DNA of 64,000 bases from Micrococcaceae bacterium Sec5.1. GTDB lineage: Bacteria; Actinomycetota; Actinomycetes; Actinomycetales; Micrococcaceae. The translations under genes were made by a program, and so were the position numbers. Of the stretch, positions 25,834-33,172 are shown one piece after another. Position 1 is the first letter of the stretch. Every line of letters starts with the position of its first letter. The stretch lies in NCBI GenBank assembly GCA_039636795.1, contig CP143430.1, forward strand, positions 1,488,001 through 1,552,000. The letters run 5' to 3'. The notes under the pieces are model-generated. The model was not told the origin of the DNA, did not search any database, and worked only from the letters and a program-made list of their open reading frames with translations.

Positions 25834-26632
25834 ATCAAAAATCGACCGATCCTTGGCAGGCGACGCTCCCTGGCTGTTCCTGTCGCCCCACCTTGATGAC
25901 GCGGTTTTGTCCTGTGGTGCGCTTATTGAGGCGCAGGCGCAGGAACGGGAGATCATCGTGGCAACTGTGTTCACGGAAGCCTCCCCTGCACCGCACACCC
26001 GGGCCGCCCGCTCTTTCGTGCGTCAGTCCACGCTTGAGGATGGTGTCCAACTATTCGAGGCCCGCAAAGCAGAGGACAAGGCTGTCCTTGCTGCCATGGG
26101 CGTACAGCTCATACATCTGGGTGCCGTGGATGCCTTGTTCCGTCGTCGCCAGTTACCGCGGCTCGCCAGAGGCGCGTGGAACAAGCTCCTGCCGGAACTG
26201 ACGCACCGCTACTCGACGTATAGATTCGACATCGCGCTCGGACGAATAGCGCGGGGAGATAAAACGCTTATCCGGCAACTCCAGGACGATGTTGCCGAGC
26301 TAATGGCCGTGACCAAGGCCGAACTGCTCTTCGTTCCTGTAGGTGTGGGTAGCCATGTTGACCACCTCATCACCCGCAAGGCCGGGGAGGGCCACCCTGA
26401 AAACCTGGTCCTTTACTCGGACTTTCCCTACGATTTGGTCTCGCCGCCGGATACGGCAGGGTTAGCGCGCCTTGGGTATCAACCGTGGATTTGGGAAGAA
26501 GGCTTGTCATCCAAGCACCCGCGGATCAGGCAGTACTCCACACAAGCAAATGGGTTGTTCCCCAGCGGTGTAATTCCCATCAAAGCGGAAACCTACTTTG
26601 TCCCGCATCCTTCCCGAAGCTCAAGCAGTTAA
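25823..26632 (+). CDS. PIG-L/LmbE family N-deacetylase
   Basis: 269 residues from ATG 25823, which has AGGAAG 9 nt upstream and removes an unrelated N-terminal extension. The zinc motif SPHLDDAVLSCG (His23, Asp25, Asp26) and the distal GSHVDHLITRKAG His pair are those of GlcNAc-PI de-N-acetylase, MshB and LmbE enzymes. It is the last gene of the cluster and suggests that the glycan contains a GlcNAc residue that is de-N-acetylated. A terminator follows. Its exact substrate is unknown; MshB activity is less likely given the context. Confidence 0.87.
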   Translation: MAIESKIDRSLAGDAPWLFLSPHLDDAVLSCGALIEAQAQEREIIVATVFTEASPAPHTRAARSFVRQSTLEDGVQLFEARKAEDKAVLAAMGVQLIHLGAVDALFRRRQLPRLARGAWNKLLPELTHRYSTYRFDIALGRIARGDKTLIRQLQDDVAELMAVTKAELLFVPVGVGSHVDHLITRKAGEGHPENLVLYSDFPYDLVSPPDTAGLARLGYQPWIWEEGLSSKHPRIRQYSTQANGLFPSGVIPIKAETYFVPHPSRSSSS

Positions 26633-26646
26633 GCCCGCCCCAAAAG

Positions 26647-26680
26647 CAATGGCCCAGGCGTTAGCCCGGGCCATTGAAAA
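26647..26680. terminator. Bidirectional terminator at end of glycan cluster
   Basis: CAATGGCCCAGGC (26647-26659) pairs with GCCCGGGCCATTG (26664-26676), one mismatch, 4-nt loop, followed by AAAAA. It separates the plus-strand cluster from the minus-strand small membrane gene. Confidence 0.8.
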
Positions 26681-26693
26681 ACTGCGTGAACGT

Positions 26694-26921
26694 TTAGCTT
26701 TCGCCAGCTGAGTCCGAGCGGCCAAGGATGGTCTGCGGAATCCAGAATGCGAGGGCGAACAGGCCCAGGCAGACGGCCATCGGCCACGGGTTATCCAGGC
26801 TGAGGAAGGACAGGGAGTAGATAGCGCCCAGGAAGAGCACGATCATGACCACGAACAGGACAATGCTTGTGCCGAGGTTGTTCTCTTTTTCAATGGGGGC
26901 GCTTGTTGCGTTCTTGGACAT
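26694..26921 (-). CDS. Small two-helix membrane protein, unknown function
   Basis: 75 residues with a polar N-terminus (MSKNATSAPIEKENN), a helix at about 17-40 (TSIVLFVVMIVLFLGAIYSL), a short outer loop and a second helix near 46-64. A strong ribosome-binding site (GAGGAGG, 5 nt before ATG) supports expression. No family is recognised. It lies downstream of deoC on the same strand. Confidence 0.7.
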   Translation of the reverse strand: MSKNATSAPIEKENNLGTSIVLFVVMIVLFLGAIYSLSFLSLDNPWPMAVCLGLFALAFWIPQTILGRSDSAGES

Positions 26922-26973
26922 TCATTCCTCCTCGGCCCCGCAGGGCTCAAAATCTGTGGCGGTTGCGGATGCC

Positions 26974-27666
26974 TCAGTAATCCGATGAACCCTGTTCACC
27001 TTTGACAATGGCTATTCCGGAACTCGCTCCGATACGTGTTGCACCAGCAGCAATCATAGCCTGTGCGTCAGCCAGGGACCGCACTCCGCCTGACGCCTTG
27101 ACCCCAACATCAGGTCCGACGGTCTTGCGCATCAAGGCAACGTCTTCAAGGGTTGCTCCGCCGCCGTTGAAACCAGTGGAGGTCTTGACGAAGTCAGCCC
27201 CTGCCTCCACGGCTGATTCGCAGGCAATGACCTTCTGTTCATCGGTCAACATGGACGTCTCGATGATGACCTTCAGGATCGCTTCGCCGGCGTGGACAGC
27301 TTCGGCGACGGCGGTGATGTCATCCACCAAGGCACCCTTGTCATTCGCGCGGGCGGCCGCCATGTTGATCACCATGTCGATCTCATCGGCGCCATCCAAC
27401 ACTGCACCGCGGGCTTCGAATGCCTTGACGTCACTGGGTGTGGCGCCCAGCGGGAACCCAATAACGGAGCAGGTCAAGACTCCGGATCCTTTGAGGGCCT
27501 TGGTGACGGTCTTGACCCAGATCGGATTGACGCAGACGGACTTGAATTTGTACTCGACGGCCTCGGCGCAAACCTTCAAAACCTCGGCCTCGCTGGCCTC
27601 CGGCTTCAACAGTGTGTGGTCGATGTACGAGGCGATGCTTGCAGGCGCGACGGCTTCGTTGCTCAT
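26974..27666 (-). CDS. deoC: Deoxyribose-phosphate aldolase
   Basis: 230 residues from ATG 27666 ([20 protein letters not shown]), with GAAGGAT upstream; the longer frame adds an arginine-rich stretch without family similarity. The enzyme splits 2-deoxyribose 5-phosphate into glyceraldehyde 3-phosphate and acetaldehyde. The Schiff-base lysine is in [18 protein letters not shown], and [10 protein letters not shown] and KASGGVR are also conserved. It joins nucleoside salvage with the phosphorylase encoded at 53109-53927. Confidence 0.95.
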   Translation of the reverse strand: MSNEAVAPASIASYIDHTLLKPEASEAEVLKVCAEAVEYKFKSVCVNPIWVKTVTKALKGSGVLTCSVIGFPLGATPSDVKAFEARGAVLDGADEIDMVINMAAARANDKGALVDDITAVAEAVHAGEAILKVIIETSMLTDEQKVIACESAVEAGADFVKTSTGFNGGGATLEDVALMRKTVGPDVGVKASGGVRSLADAQAMIAAGATRIGASSGIAIVKGEQGSSDY

Positions 27667-27793
27667 GGGATCCTTCCGTGCCGGGCGTGGCCGGCCCGAT
27701 GGCCGCAGGGTTGTCACTGCCCGTCAAAGGACCATCTTGCCATATGGTCCGGGTGCCGGTTGGGGTTGTCCACAATGGCAAGAGAAGCAGCAG

Positions 27794-28654
27794 TCAGGCC
27801 GCCATCGCGGCCTGCTGGTTGCTGCCCCATGCGCCCAACAGCATCCCCGAGGCGCACAGCATCGCGGAGGACTCGGCAGAAAGGAGAAGACCCAGTCGGA
27901 GGCCGTCGCAGGAAGCCGCGTCGCCAATCGCCCAAATGCCGGGGACGGACGTGGTGAGGTCGCGCCCTACTGCGATCCCGCCGTCGGAGGCAATCAGGAG
28001 ACCTGCGCTTTCGGCAAGCTCGCTGCGCGCGATACGTTCCTCGGCGAGGACCACGAGGTCGCCGTTCATGCTGCTGCCGTCTTCGAACAGGATGCCGGTC
28101 GCCGCTGGCGTGGAACCTGAGGTGGAACGAACGACGGCGGCTGGCCGGAGGGTGGTGCGGACGGGACGGACACCGCGGGCCCGGAGCACGGCCTCTGCCT
28201 GGCCCGCTGCGGGGCCATTGCCCACGAGGATTCCCAGCGGGCGCCGGCCGACGATCCTGGTGACGTCCTTGATTGCTTCACCGATGTCCGCGGCGTCATC
28301 GATGGTGGAGTAGCTCAGACCGTCTTCGGCCCCGGCGACCGGCGGAAGGCTTGGAGCTGAACCCGTGGCGATCACGAGTTGGTCGTAGGAGAACTCCATG
28401 CCGTCCACGGTGGTGACGATCTTTGCTGCCGCGTCAATGAAGCTTGCCGGCTGCCCGAACCGGACCGAGACCTGCGGCAGTTCTGCCAGTTCCAGGAGCG
28501 CCTCCGGGCATTCGTCGCGATTGCTGAGCACGGTGACGGTGCCATCGAAGGGGCGTTGCCGGGAAGCTGAACCGCTGCCGGCCAGCCGCCGCACCAAAGC
28601 CTGGGCTGCGGGACCTGCGCCTGCAATGACGATGTGAACGGGTGTGGAGGACAT
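27794..28654 (-). CDS. Short FAD-dependent pyridine-nucleotide oxidoreductase
   Basis: 286 residues. It opens with the FAD Rossmann motif HIVIAGAGPAAQALVRRL, has the LVIATGSAPSLPPV and LGILVGNGPAAGQAEAVL dinucleotide segments, and ends after the GIWAIGDAASC flavin motif. It resembles the N-terminal reductase part of NirB and the electron-transfer protein encoded at 56401-57963, but lacks [2Fe-2S] and C-terminal domains. Electron acceptor unknown. A 7-bp inverted repeat (GGACCAT at 27729, ATGGTCC at 27744) lies downstream. Confidence 0.75.
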   Translation of the reverse strand: MSSTPVHIVIAGAGPAAQALVRRLAGSGSASRQRPFDGTVTVLSNRDECPEALLELAELPQVSVRFGQPASFIDAAAKIVTTVDGMEFSYDQLVIATGSAPSLPPVAGAEDGLSYSTIDDAADIGEAIKDVTRIVGRRPLGILVGNGPAAGQAEAVLRARGVRPVRTTLRPAAVVRSTSGSTPAATGILFEDGSSMNGDLVVLAEERIARSELAESAGLLIASDGGIAVGRDLTTSVPGIWAIGDAASCDGLRLGLLLSAESSAMLCASGMLLGAWGSNQQAAMAA

Positions 28655-28782
28655 GTTTGGCCCTTTCGCTGGCGTGACCTGTTGATCATCAGCGTAGGGT
28701 GCCGGTTTTTCGCGGGTGTTTCCCCCTTGTTGCCATCTTTTGCAGATCGGTAGCGCGCTGTTTACCAGCCGGTAATAACGTG

Positions 28783-28818
28783 GATCACAGCGGAGTTAGC
28801 GATCACAGTGGAGTTCAG
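28783..28818. repeat. 18-bp tandem duplication overlapping the patatin stop codon
   Basis: Unit 1 GATCACAGCGGAGTTAGC (28783-28800) is followed at once by unit 2 GATCACAGTGGAGTTCAG (28801-28818), 14 of 18 identical. The minus-strand stop of the patatin gene (28817-28815) lies in unit 2, and the TGA trinucleotide recurs in frame downstream. Confidence 0.85.
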
Positions 28819-30164
28819 TACCGTGCGAGCAACTCCCGAAAACCGTTGGCGGCGAAGCTGGCCACGGCCTCTGCCCGGTCAACGAAGCCATGGGCACCCA
28901 CTGGCTCCACCGAGGCCAGAAGTCCCGCGGCGTCGGCCAGGCTCATGGTCAGGCTTCCCGCCGGCAACCCGTCCACTTGCAATACTGCCTGGCGCGAGTC
29001 GGTCCAGGCATCCGGACCGGGATCGTCCCGCAAGGTGCGGGTCAGGGACACGTCCTGCCACCCGCCGTCGAGCCTGATCCGGGCACGGTACGTGACGTCG
29101 TGGCCTTCCGTTTCAACGCGCCCATCCGAGAAAAAGACGCGACCGTCGAAGAGCGGGTGCTCCAGGAATCCCGTGAACTGTGGGGGCACAGTGGACCCGG
29201 CCGTGGGCAGCATGACGGTGGCCTTGAACGTCAGGGGTGAGCCGTCCAAGTCTCCGCGCAAAGTGTCGTTGAAACGGACGCCGGCAGCCGGTTCTGTCAT
29301 GGCGGTGCAATTGGCGTCCTTTGGAACGCCGGCTGGCGTCATGGTATCCAGGTACGCCCGGGCGTCCCGGTATCCCATGCCGATCAGGGTATCGGCGTCG
29401 ATCCTTCCCAGATAGAACTCGGGATCGAGCGGGAGCGGATGCTCAGGACGCACCACATGCAGCACAAACTCGCGTCCAGCCGCGCTCGCAGCCTCGAAAT
29501 CAGCAAGGAGGGCTCCCATGGCGCTCATTTCGATCATGTGCACGTACTGCTCCAAGGGCCCGTCACCCCAATAGGGCGAGTTGCCGATGCACCAAATCAG
29601 CCATACTTCCTCCGCTCCCCGACGCAGGGCTTCGGCTACATTGGCGTCGCGCATCCAGACGGCGTCCGTCCAGATCTTCCCGTCCCGGCGCAGCGGTGTC
29701 AGGAAGATGGGCAGAGACATTCCCGCGGCCATAAGCTCCGCGTCGATGGCGGTGGCATCGATGGCGTGGCAGCGCTTTTCAGTGAATTCCACGACGTTGA
29801 AGGAACCTTCGACGGCGCCCGGTTCCGCCGCGCGGCCCCGGATAGTCGCATCATTAATCCCGAGTGCGGGAAAGACCTTGTTCAGGATCCCGTCCGCATC
29901 CCCAATAGCTGGCAGCGCCCACGGGCCCTTGAGGTAGTCACCGATCGGCAGCGCCGAGCCGAAGTCCTTCACGTTCACGCTGGACCAGCGGGTGCACATT
30001 TCTTCCGGCGACACCCCGGACAGCAGCATCCCCGCCGTCAGGATCCCGCCGGAGCTGCCGTCAACATGGTGAAACTCCAGGCCTTCCTCGGCGAGCGCAC
30101 GCATGACGCCGGCCTGCCAGGCCACGCGCATTCCGCCGCCGGCGAGCACCAGTGACCTTTTCAC
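28815..30164 (-). CDS. Patatin-like phospholipase with C-terminal accessory domain
   Basis: 449 residues from GTG 30164, which has GGAGG 9 nt upstream and overlaps the preceding stop as GTGA. The patatin domain covers residues 1 to about 280: oxyanion loop LVLAGGGMRVAWQAG, nucleophile Ser38 in VDGSSGGIL, and catalytic Asp in KIWTDAVWMRDANVAEAL (DAV in place of the usual DGG). Residues from about 293 form a beta-rich domain that resembles the C-terminal region of the GMC enzyme at the head of the operon. Likely a lipid acyl-hydrolase; the substrate is unknown. Confidence 0.85.
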   Translation of the reverse strand: MKRSLVLAGGGMRVAWQAGVMRALAEEGLEFHHVDGSSGGILTAGMLLSGVSPEEMCTRWSSVNVKDFGSALPIGDYLKGPWALPAIGDADGILNKVFPALGINDATIRGRAAEPGAVEGSFNVVEFTEKRCHAIDATAIDAELMAAGMSLPIFLTPLRRDGKIWTDAVWMRDANVAEALRRGAEEVWLIWCIGNSPYWGDGPLEQYVHMIEMSAMGALLADFEAASAAGREFVLHVVRPEHPLPLDPEFYLGRIDADTLIGMGYRDARAYLDTMTPAGVPKDANCTAMTEPAAGVRFNDTLRGDLDGSPLTFKATVMLPTAGSTVPPQFTGFLEHPLFDGRVFFSDGRVETEGHDVTYRARIRLDGGWQDVSLTRTLRDDPGPDAWTDSRQAVLQVDGLPAGSLTMSLADAAGLLASVEPVGAHGFVDRAEAVASFAANGFRELLARY

Positions 30165-30643
30165 AGCGCGCTTCCTCCGGTCATGCCCCCACTGATCCTG
30201 CGCCAATAGACGAACAGGAGTACCGCCGTCGCGAGGTCAAAGAAGGCCACCAGCAGCGCGATGGGTGAGAAGACGCCGTTCAGTACCCCGATTCCGACGG
30301 CGCCGAATGCGCCGGCTTTCTGCAGTCCGGACCAGAGCACCACCTCGGGGGAGGGTGCGGCGTTGAGCAGGGTGTGGAGGAGCAGTCCGCCAACCACCAC
30401 CATGAACATGCCCACTGTGCCGAACAGTTGCCGCATTCCAGGGGTGGGGTCGGCGCCGATCAAGGGCAATATTTGTCCGCCAAACGGGACCTGCACGGCA
30501 CCGGTCAGGACCGTGATGATGGCGATCGCTGCGAGGATGGCGCGCAGTGGATCGGCGGTGGCCCAGGCCAGCAAGCCGGGGCGTCGCGCTTGGTGGTGAG
30601 GCTGGGAGTGGGGTGTGGGTTGTGCCGGCTGATGGGCGGTCAT
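30161..30643 (-). CDS. Four-helix membrane protein B of the GMC-patatin operon
   Basis: 160 residues from ATG 30643. After a polar His/Pro/Gln-rich N-terminus, four hydrophobic helices follow: about 35-55 (AILAAIAIITVLTGAVQVPF), 73-93, 108-130 and 136-152 (LATAVLLFVYWRR). No family is recognised with confidence. Its start overlaps the stop of membrane protein A (ATGA), and its stop overlaps the patatin start (GTGA). Confidence 0.75.
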   Translation of the reverse strand: MTAHQPAQPTPHSQPHHQARRPGLLAWATADPLRAILAAIAIITVLTGAVQVPFGGQILPLIGADPTPGMRQLFGTVGMFMVVVGGLLLHTLLNAAPSPEVVLWSGLQKAGAFGAVGIGVLNGVFSPIALLVAFFDLATAVLLFVYWRRISGGMTGGSAL

Positions 30644-31122
30644 GCGAAGGACTCCAGCAGGCGTCCGCGGTCCACGAGCAGCCACACCATGGAGGCCCAG
30701 GTCAGCGTGGAGACGTAGAAGCGGATGTCGTTGAGCATCATCCAGCGCTTCAGCAGGGTGCGGAGTTCGGCGTCGTCCGCGAAGTCGCCGCCGCGGATGC
30801 GCTTGTTGATGGGGATGATGATGCCTTGGCCCACCCAGGTCAGGACGATGATTCCCAGCAGGCAGATGATGGCTGGGATGACACGGATGGTGCCCCACTC
30901 GGACCAGACCAGGATGCCGCCTGAAATGAACATAATGGGCACCACGACCGTGAAGAACTTGGTTGCTGCGCGCGTGGGGATGCCGAAGTGCATGTCGACG
31001 TTCTCACGGGCCAGCGAGCGCCATGTGGGGTACAGGAAGAATTTGAGGACCCACATGGTGCCCACATACATCGTGGCGCCGAACAGGAAGTAGAGCGCGT
31101 TGATGAGCAGTAGCCAGTTCAT
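30640..31122 (-). CDS. Four-helix membrane protein A of the GMC-patatin operon
   Basis: 160 residues from ATG 31122 (MNWLLLINALYFLFGATMYV). Four helices: residues 2-32, about 56-75 (FFTVVVPIMFISGGILVWS), 81-105 and 134-152. The loop IPINKRIRGGDFADDAELRTLLKRWMML is hydrophilic. It may belong to the broad group of small integral-membrane DUFs with four helices (DUF1772/DUF2269-like), but I cannot place it. It overlaps both neighbours by 4 nt. Confidence 0.75.
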   Translation of the reverse strand: MNWLLLINALYFLFGATMYVGTMWVLKFFLYPTWRSLARENVDMHFGIPTRAATKFFTVVVPIMFISGGILVWSEWGTIRVIPAIICLLGIIVLTWVGQGIIIPINKRIRGGDFADDAELRTLLKRWMMLNDIRFYVSTLTWASMVWLLVDRGRLLESFA

Positions 31123-32120
31123 TGGAGGCTTCCCGGAGTAGCGCGGGGTACGGCGCCGGAGTCTCGTGCCGTGCCCATTGGCGCCGTCCCTGCGATCCTG
31201 CTCCGGTCCGGCGGGGTCAGCCATTCCTGGCCCTGGCCCAGGTTCACGACGCTGTCCAGCATGTCGCCTCCTCGAAGGGCTGCAGCAGCGGATTCGGTAG
31301 GTGCCGTGAGGAACCAGGCTTCGTAATGATCGTCAAGAACACCGTGGGCTTGCGGCAGCCAGGCGGTGAACACGGGTTTGCTTTCCACCTGCAGATTCTT
31401 CAAAGGCTCGACGCCGGGCGCGTCACCGAGGATGAGGCGTGCCTTGGCCTGTGCTCCGAGTGTGATGTCTCCGGTAGCTTCGAAGTAGATGTCCGATTTC
31501 CAGAGCATGTTCCGGAATACGCAGTAGTTCGACGCAGCAAGCTTCAGTGGCAGCCCAAGTGGGTCGGGACGCTCGATTTCGATGTAGCAACCGAGTTGGC
31601 CATCTTTGTCGTACTGTGCTGACACTGTGGAGTCAGTGACGACGAAGTCCAGGTTGGCCTGGTGCTTCGGCATGCCCCAGATTCCCTTGCCACCCTTGAC
31701 GGAAACCTCCGAACTGACGGGCAGGTCCACCACGAACTGCCCCAGCTTGAAGGTTTTCTGGAAGATCAGCGGGAGGATGGGCGGGGCCGGCCTGCTGCCG
31801 TGGGTGATGGCGATGGCCAGTGAGTATTCGATGTACTTGCCGATGTCCGTGGACTTGTAATTGACCACGGTGACCACCAGCAGCCCTTTGCCGCCCAGGC
31901 TGAAGGGCCTCATCTCGGTGCCGGGGAGTGCGGCCGCTGCGGCTTTCTTGTTGATGGGGAAGGCCGCCATGAGCACCGGGGAGTCGTCGGAATTGACCGG
32001 CATGACGTACTTGATGCCGTCGGCCAGTGCGTGCTGGCCGCGGAGGCGTTCCTGGCGTCGGGGAACCGGGGACGGCATGAGCTTGAGCAGGGGGGTAACC
32101 AGTTCGGTGAGTGTTTTCAT
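31119..32120 (-). CDS. Acetoacetate decarboxylase-like protein
   Basis: 333 residues from ATG 32120, overlapping the hydrolase stop (ATGA). The central segment GGKGIWGMPKHQANLDF contains the GxPK motif of the ADC superfamily, with Lys152 at the position of the Schiff-base lysine. YIEYSLAIAI and LQVESKPVFTAWLPQ match the beta-cone fold. The classic glutamates were not verified. Family members act as decarboxylases, aldolase/dehydratases or unknown enzymes; here it probably acts on a product of the oxidoreductase/hydrolase pair upstream. Confidence 0.8.
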   Translation of the reverse strand: MKTLTELVTPLLKLMPSPVPRRQERLRGQHALADGIKYVMPVNSDDSPVLMAAFPINKKAAAAALPGTEMRPFSLGGKGLLVVTVVNYKSTDIGKYIEYSLAIAITHGSRPAPPILPLIFQKTFKLGQFVVDLPVSSEVSVKGGKGIWGMPKHQANLDFVVTDSTVSAQYDKDGQLGCYIEIERPDPLGLPLKLAASNYCVFRNMLWKSDIYFEATGDITLGAQAKARLILGDAPGVEPLKNLQVESKPVFTAWLPQAHGVLDDHYEAWFLTAPTESAAAALRGGDMLDSVVNLGQGQEWLTPPDRSRIAGTAPMGTARDSGAVPRATPGSLQ

Positions 32121-33172
32121 GACCTTGGCTCCTTGGTTTTGTTGAGCTCCTCCACGATGATCGGGAAGGTGTCCTGCCAGGCATGCTGACCGAAGAAGAC
32201 GTCCAGATGTCCGTAGCCGGGGATGAGGTGGAGCGAGTCCTTCCCGGGCCGGTGCTTTTGGAAGAAGTCGAAGGTGCGTTGCTGGCTTTCGGGAAGGAAA
32301 CAGAGGTTGTCCAGCCCGGCGATGAACGCGAACCGCGCATCGGTTTGGGGAGCCTCGGCCACAAAGTTCTCCGGCAGTTCCGGATGGTTTCCGGCAGCTA
32401 CCATGTGCCCGGCTTTGATGCTGCGGCCCATCTCCTCGAAGAACGTCACCGGGACCTCGGCGAACTCGCCGCTGAGCCATTGATGAGTGGCGTCGTCGAG
32501 GTTTTCGTGGGCCCAGAGCGCCGGGCGGCCGCTGCCGTAGGTGAAGCTGACCATCTTGCAGACGATGTTGTCGCACTCGCGGTGGGTGGCCTTGACGAGG
32601 CCTCGGATGGCCCGCGTGAAGTAGCCCTGCGATTTATAGCCCCATGCCGGGGACAGGTAAGGGGTGAAGATCTTGACCACGGGCGTCAGGTAGTCGATCT
32701 TGAGCCGCGAGAACGCAGGCACCACGGGATGCAGGGACACCGCGTTGGAGACGATGGTGTCCACTTGGGGCAGGAGACCGGCCACGGCGGACATGGTGAA
32801 CGACGTCGATCCCTGGCAGTGGATGACAGCCTTCATCGTGTCCGCTCCAGTCGCATTCAGCACATGCTCGACGGCGGCAGGGTGGTCGTACACGGCGGCG
32901 TCGGCGAGCGTCCAGGACAAGGGATCGAGATCGATGGATGCCCTCCAGTTCAGCATCCACACGTCCCATCCGTCTCCCAACAGGACGTCCACAATGGTGG
33001 TCCGGACCGGTGGCCTGAACAACTCCGCCCGCACGCCGGACCCATGGACCAGCATGACCGGCCCTTTCGTCACCTCCACCGCCGACGTCACATGGACAAG
33101 GCTCAAAGGGGTGTTGTCCCGGGCACGGAACGGGATGACCTCGGTCCGGTGCTCGGCACGGGTGATGATCAT
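32117..33172 (-). CDS. Alpha/beta hydrolase with cysteine nucleophile
   Basis: 351 residues. Oxyanion region VMLVHGSGVRAELF, nucleophile elbow AVIHCQGSTS in which Cys119 takes the place of the usual Ser in GxSxG, candidate acid Asp in FIAGLDNLCFLP, and catalytic His in LIPGYGHLDVFFG. Cys nucleophiles with a GxCxG-like box are known from PHA synthases and dienelactone hydrolase. Alpha/beta hydrolases of this type are also found next to cholesterol-oxidase-like GMC enzymes. Overlaps both neighbours by 4 nt, so tight coupling with the oxidoreductase pathway is likely. Confidence 0.85.
   Translation of the reverse strand: MIITRAEHRTEVIPFRARDNTPLSLVHVTSAVEVTKGPVMLVHGSGVRAELFRPPVRTTIVDVLLGDGWDVWMLNWRASIDLDPLSWTLADAAVYDHPAAVEHVLNATGADTMKAVIHCQGSTSFTMSAVAGLLPQVDTIVSNAVSLHPVVPAFSRLKIDYLTPVVKIFTPYLSPAWGYKSQGYFTRAIRGLVKATHRECDNIVCKMVSFTYGSGRPALWAHENLDDATHQWLSGEFAEVPVTFFEEMGRSIKAGHMVAAGNHPELPENFVAEAPQTDARFAFIAGLDNLCFLPESQQRTFDFFQKHRPGKDSLHLIPGYGHLDVFFGQHAWQDTFPIIVEELNKTKEPRS

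Noticed and set aside
26694-26921. Chance ORF instead of a small membrane protein gene
   Set aside because: Strong ribosome-binding site, clean two-helix layout and a terminator on its 3' side support a real gene, so the doubt was dropped.
27729-27750. 7-bp inverted repeat GGACCAT/ATGGTCC as operator
   Set aside because: Lies at the 3' end of one gene and the 5' side of deoC with no promoter seen; too short to assign.
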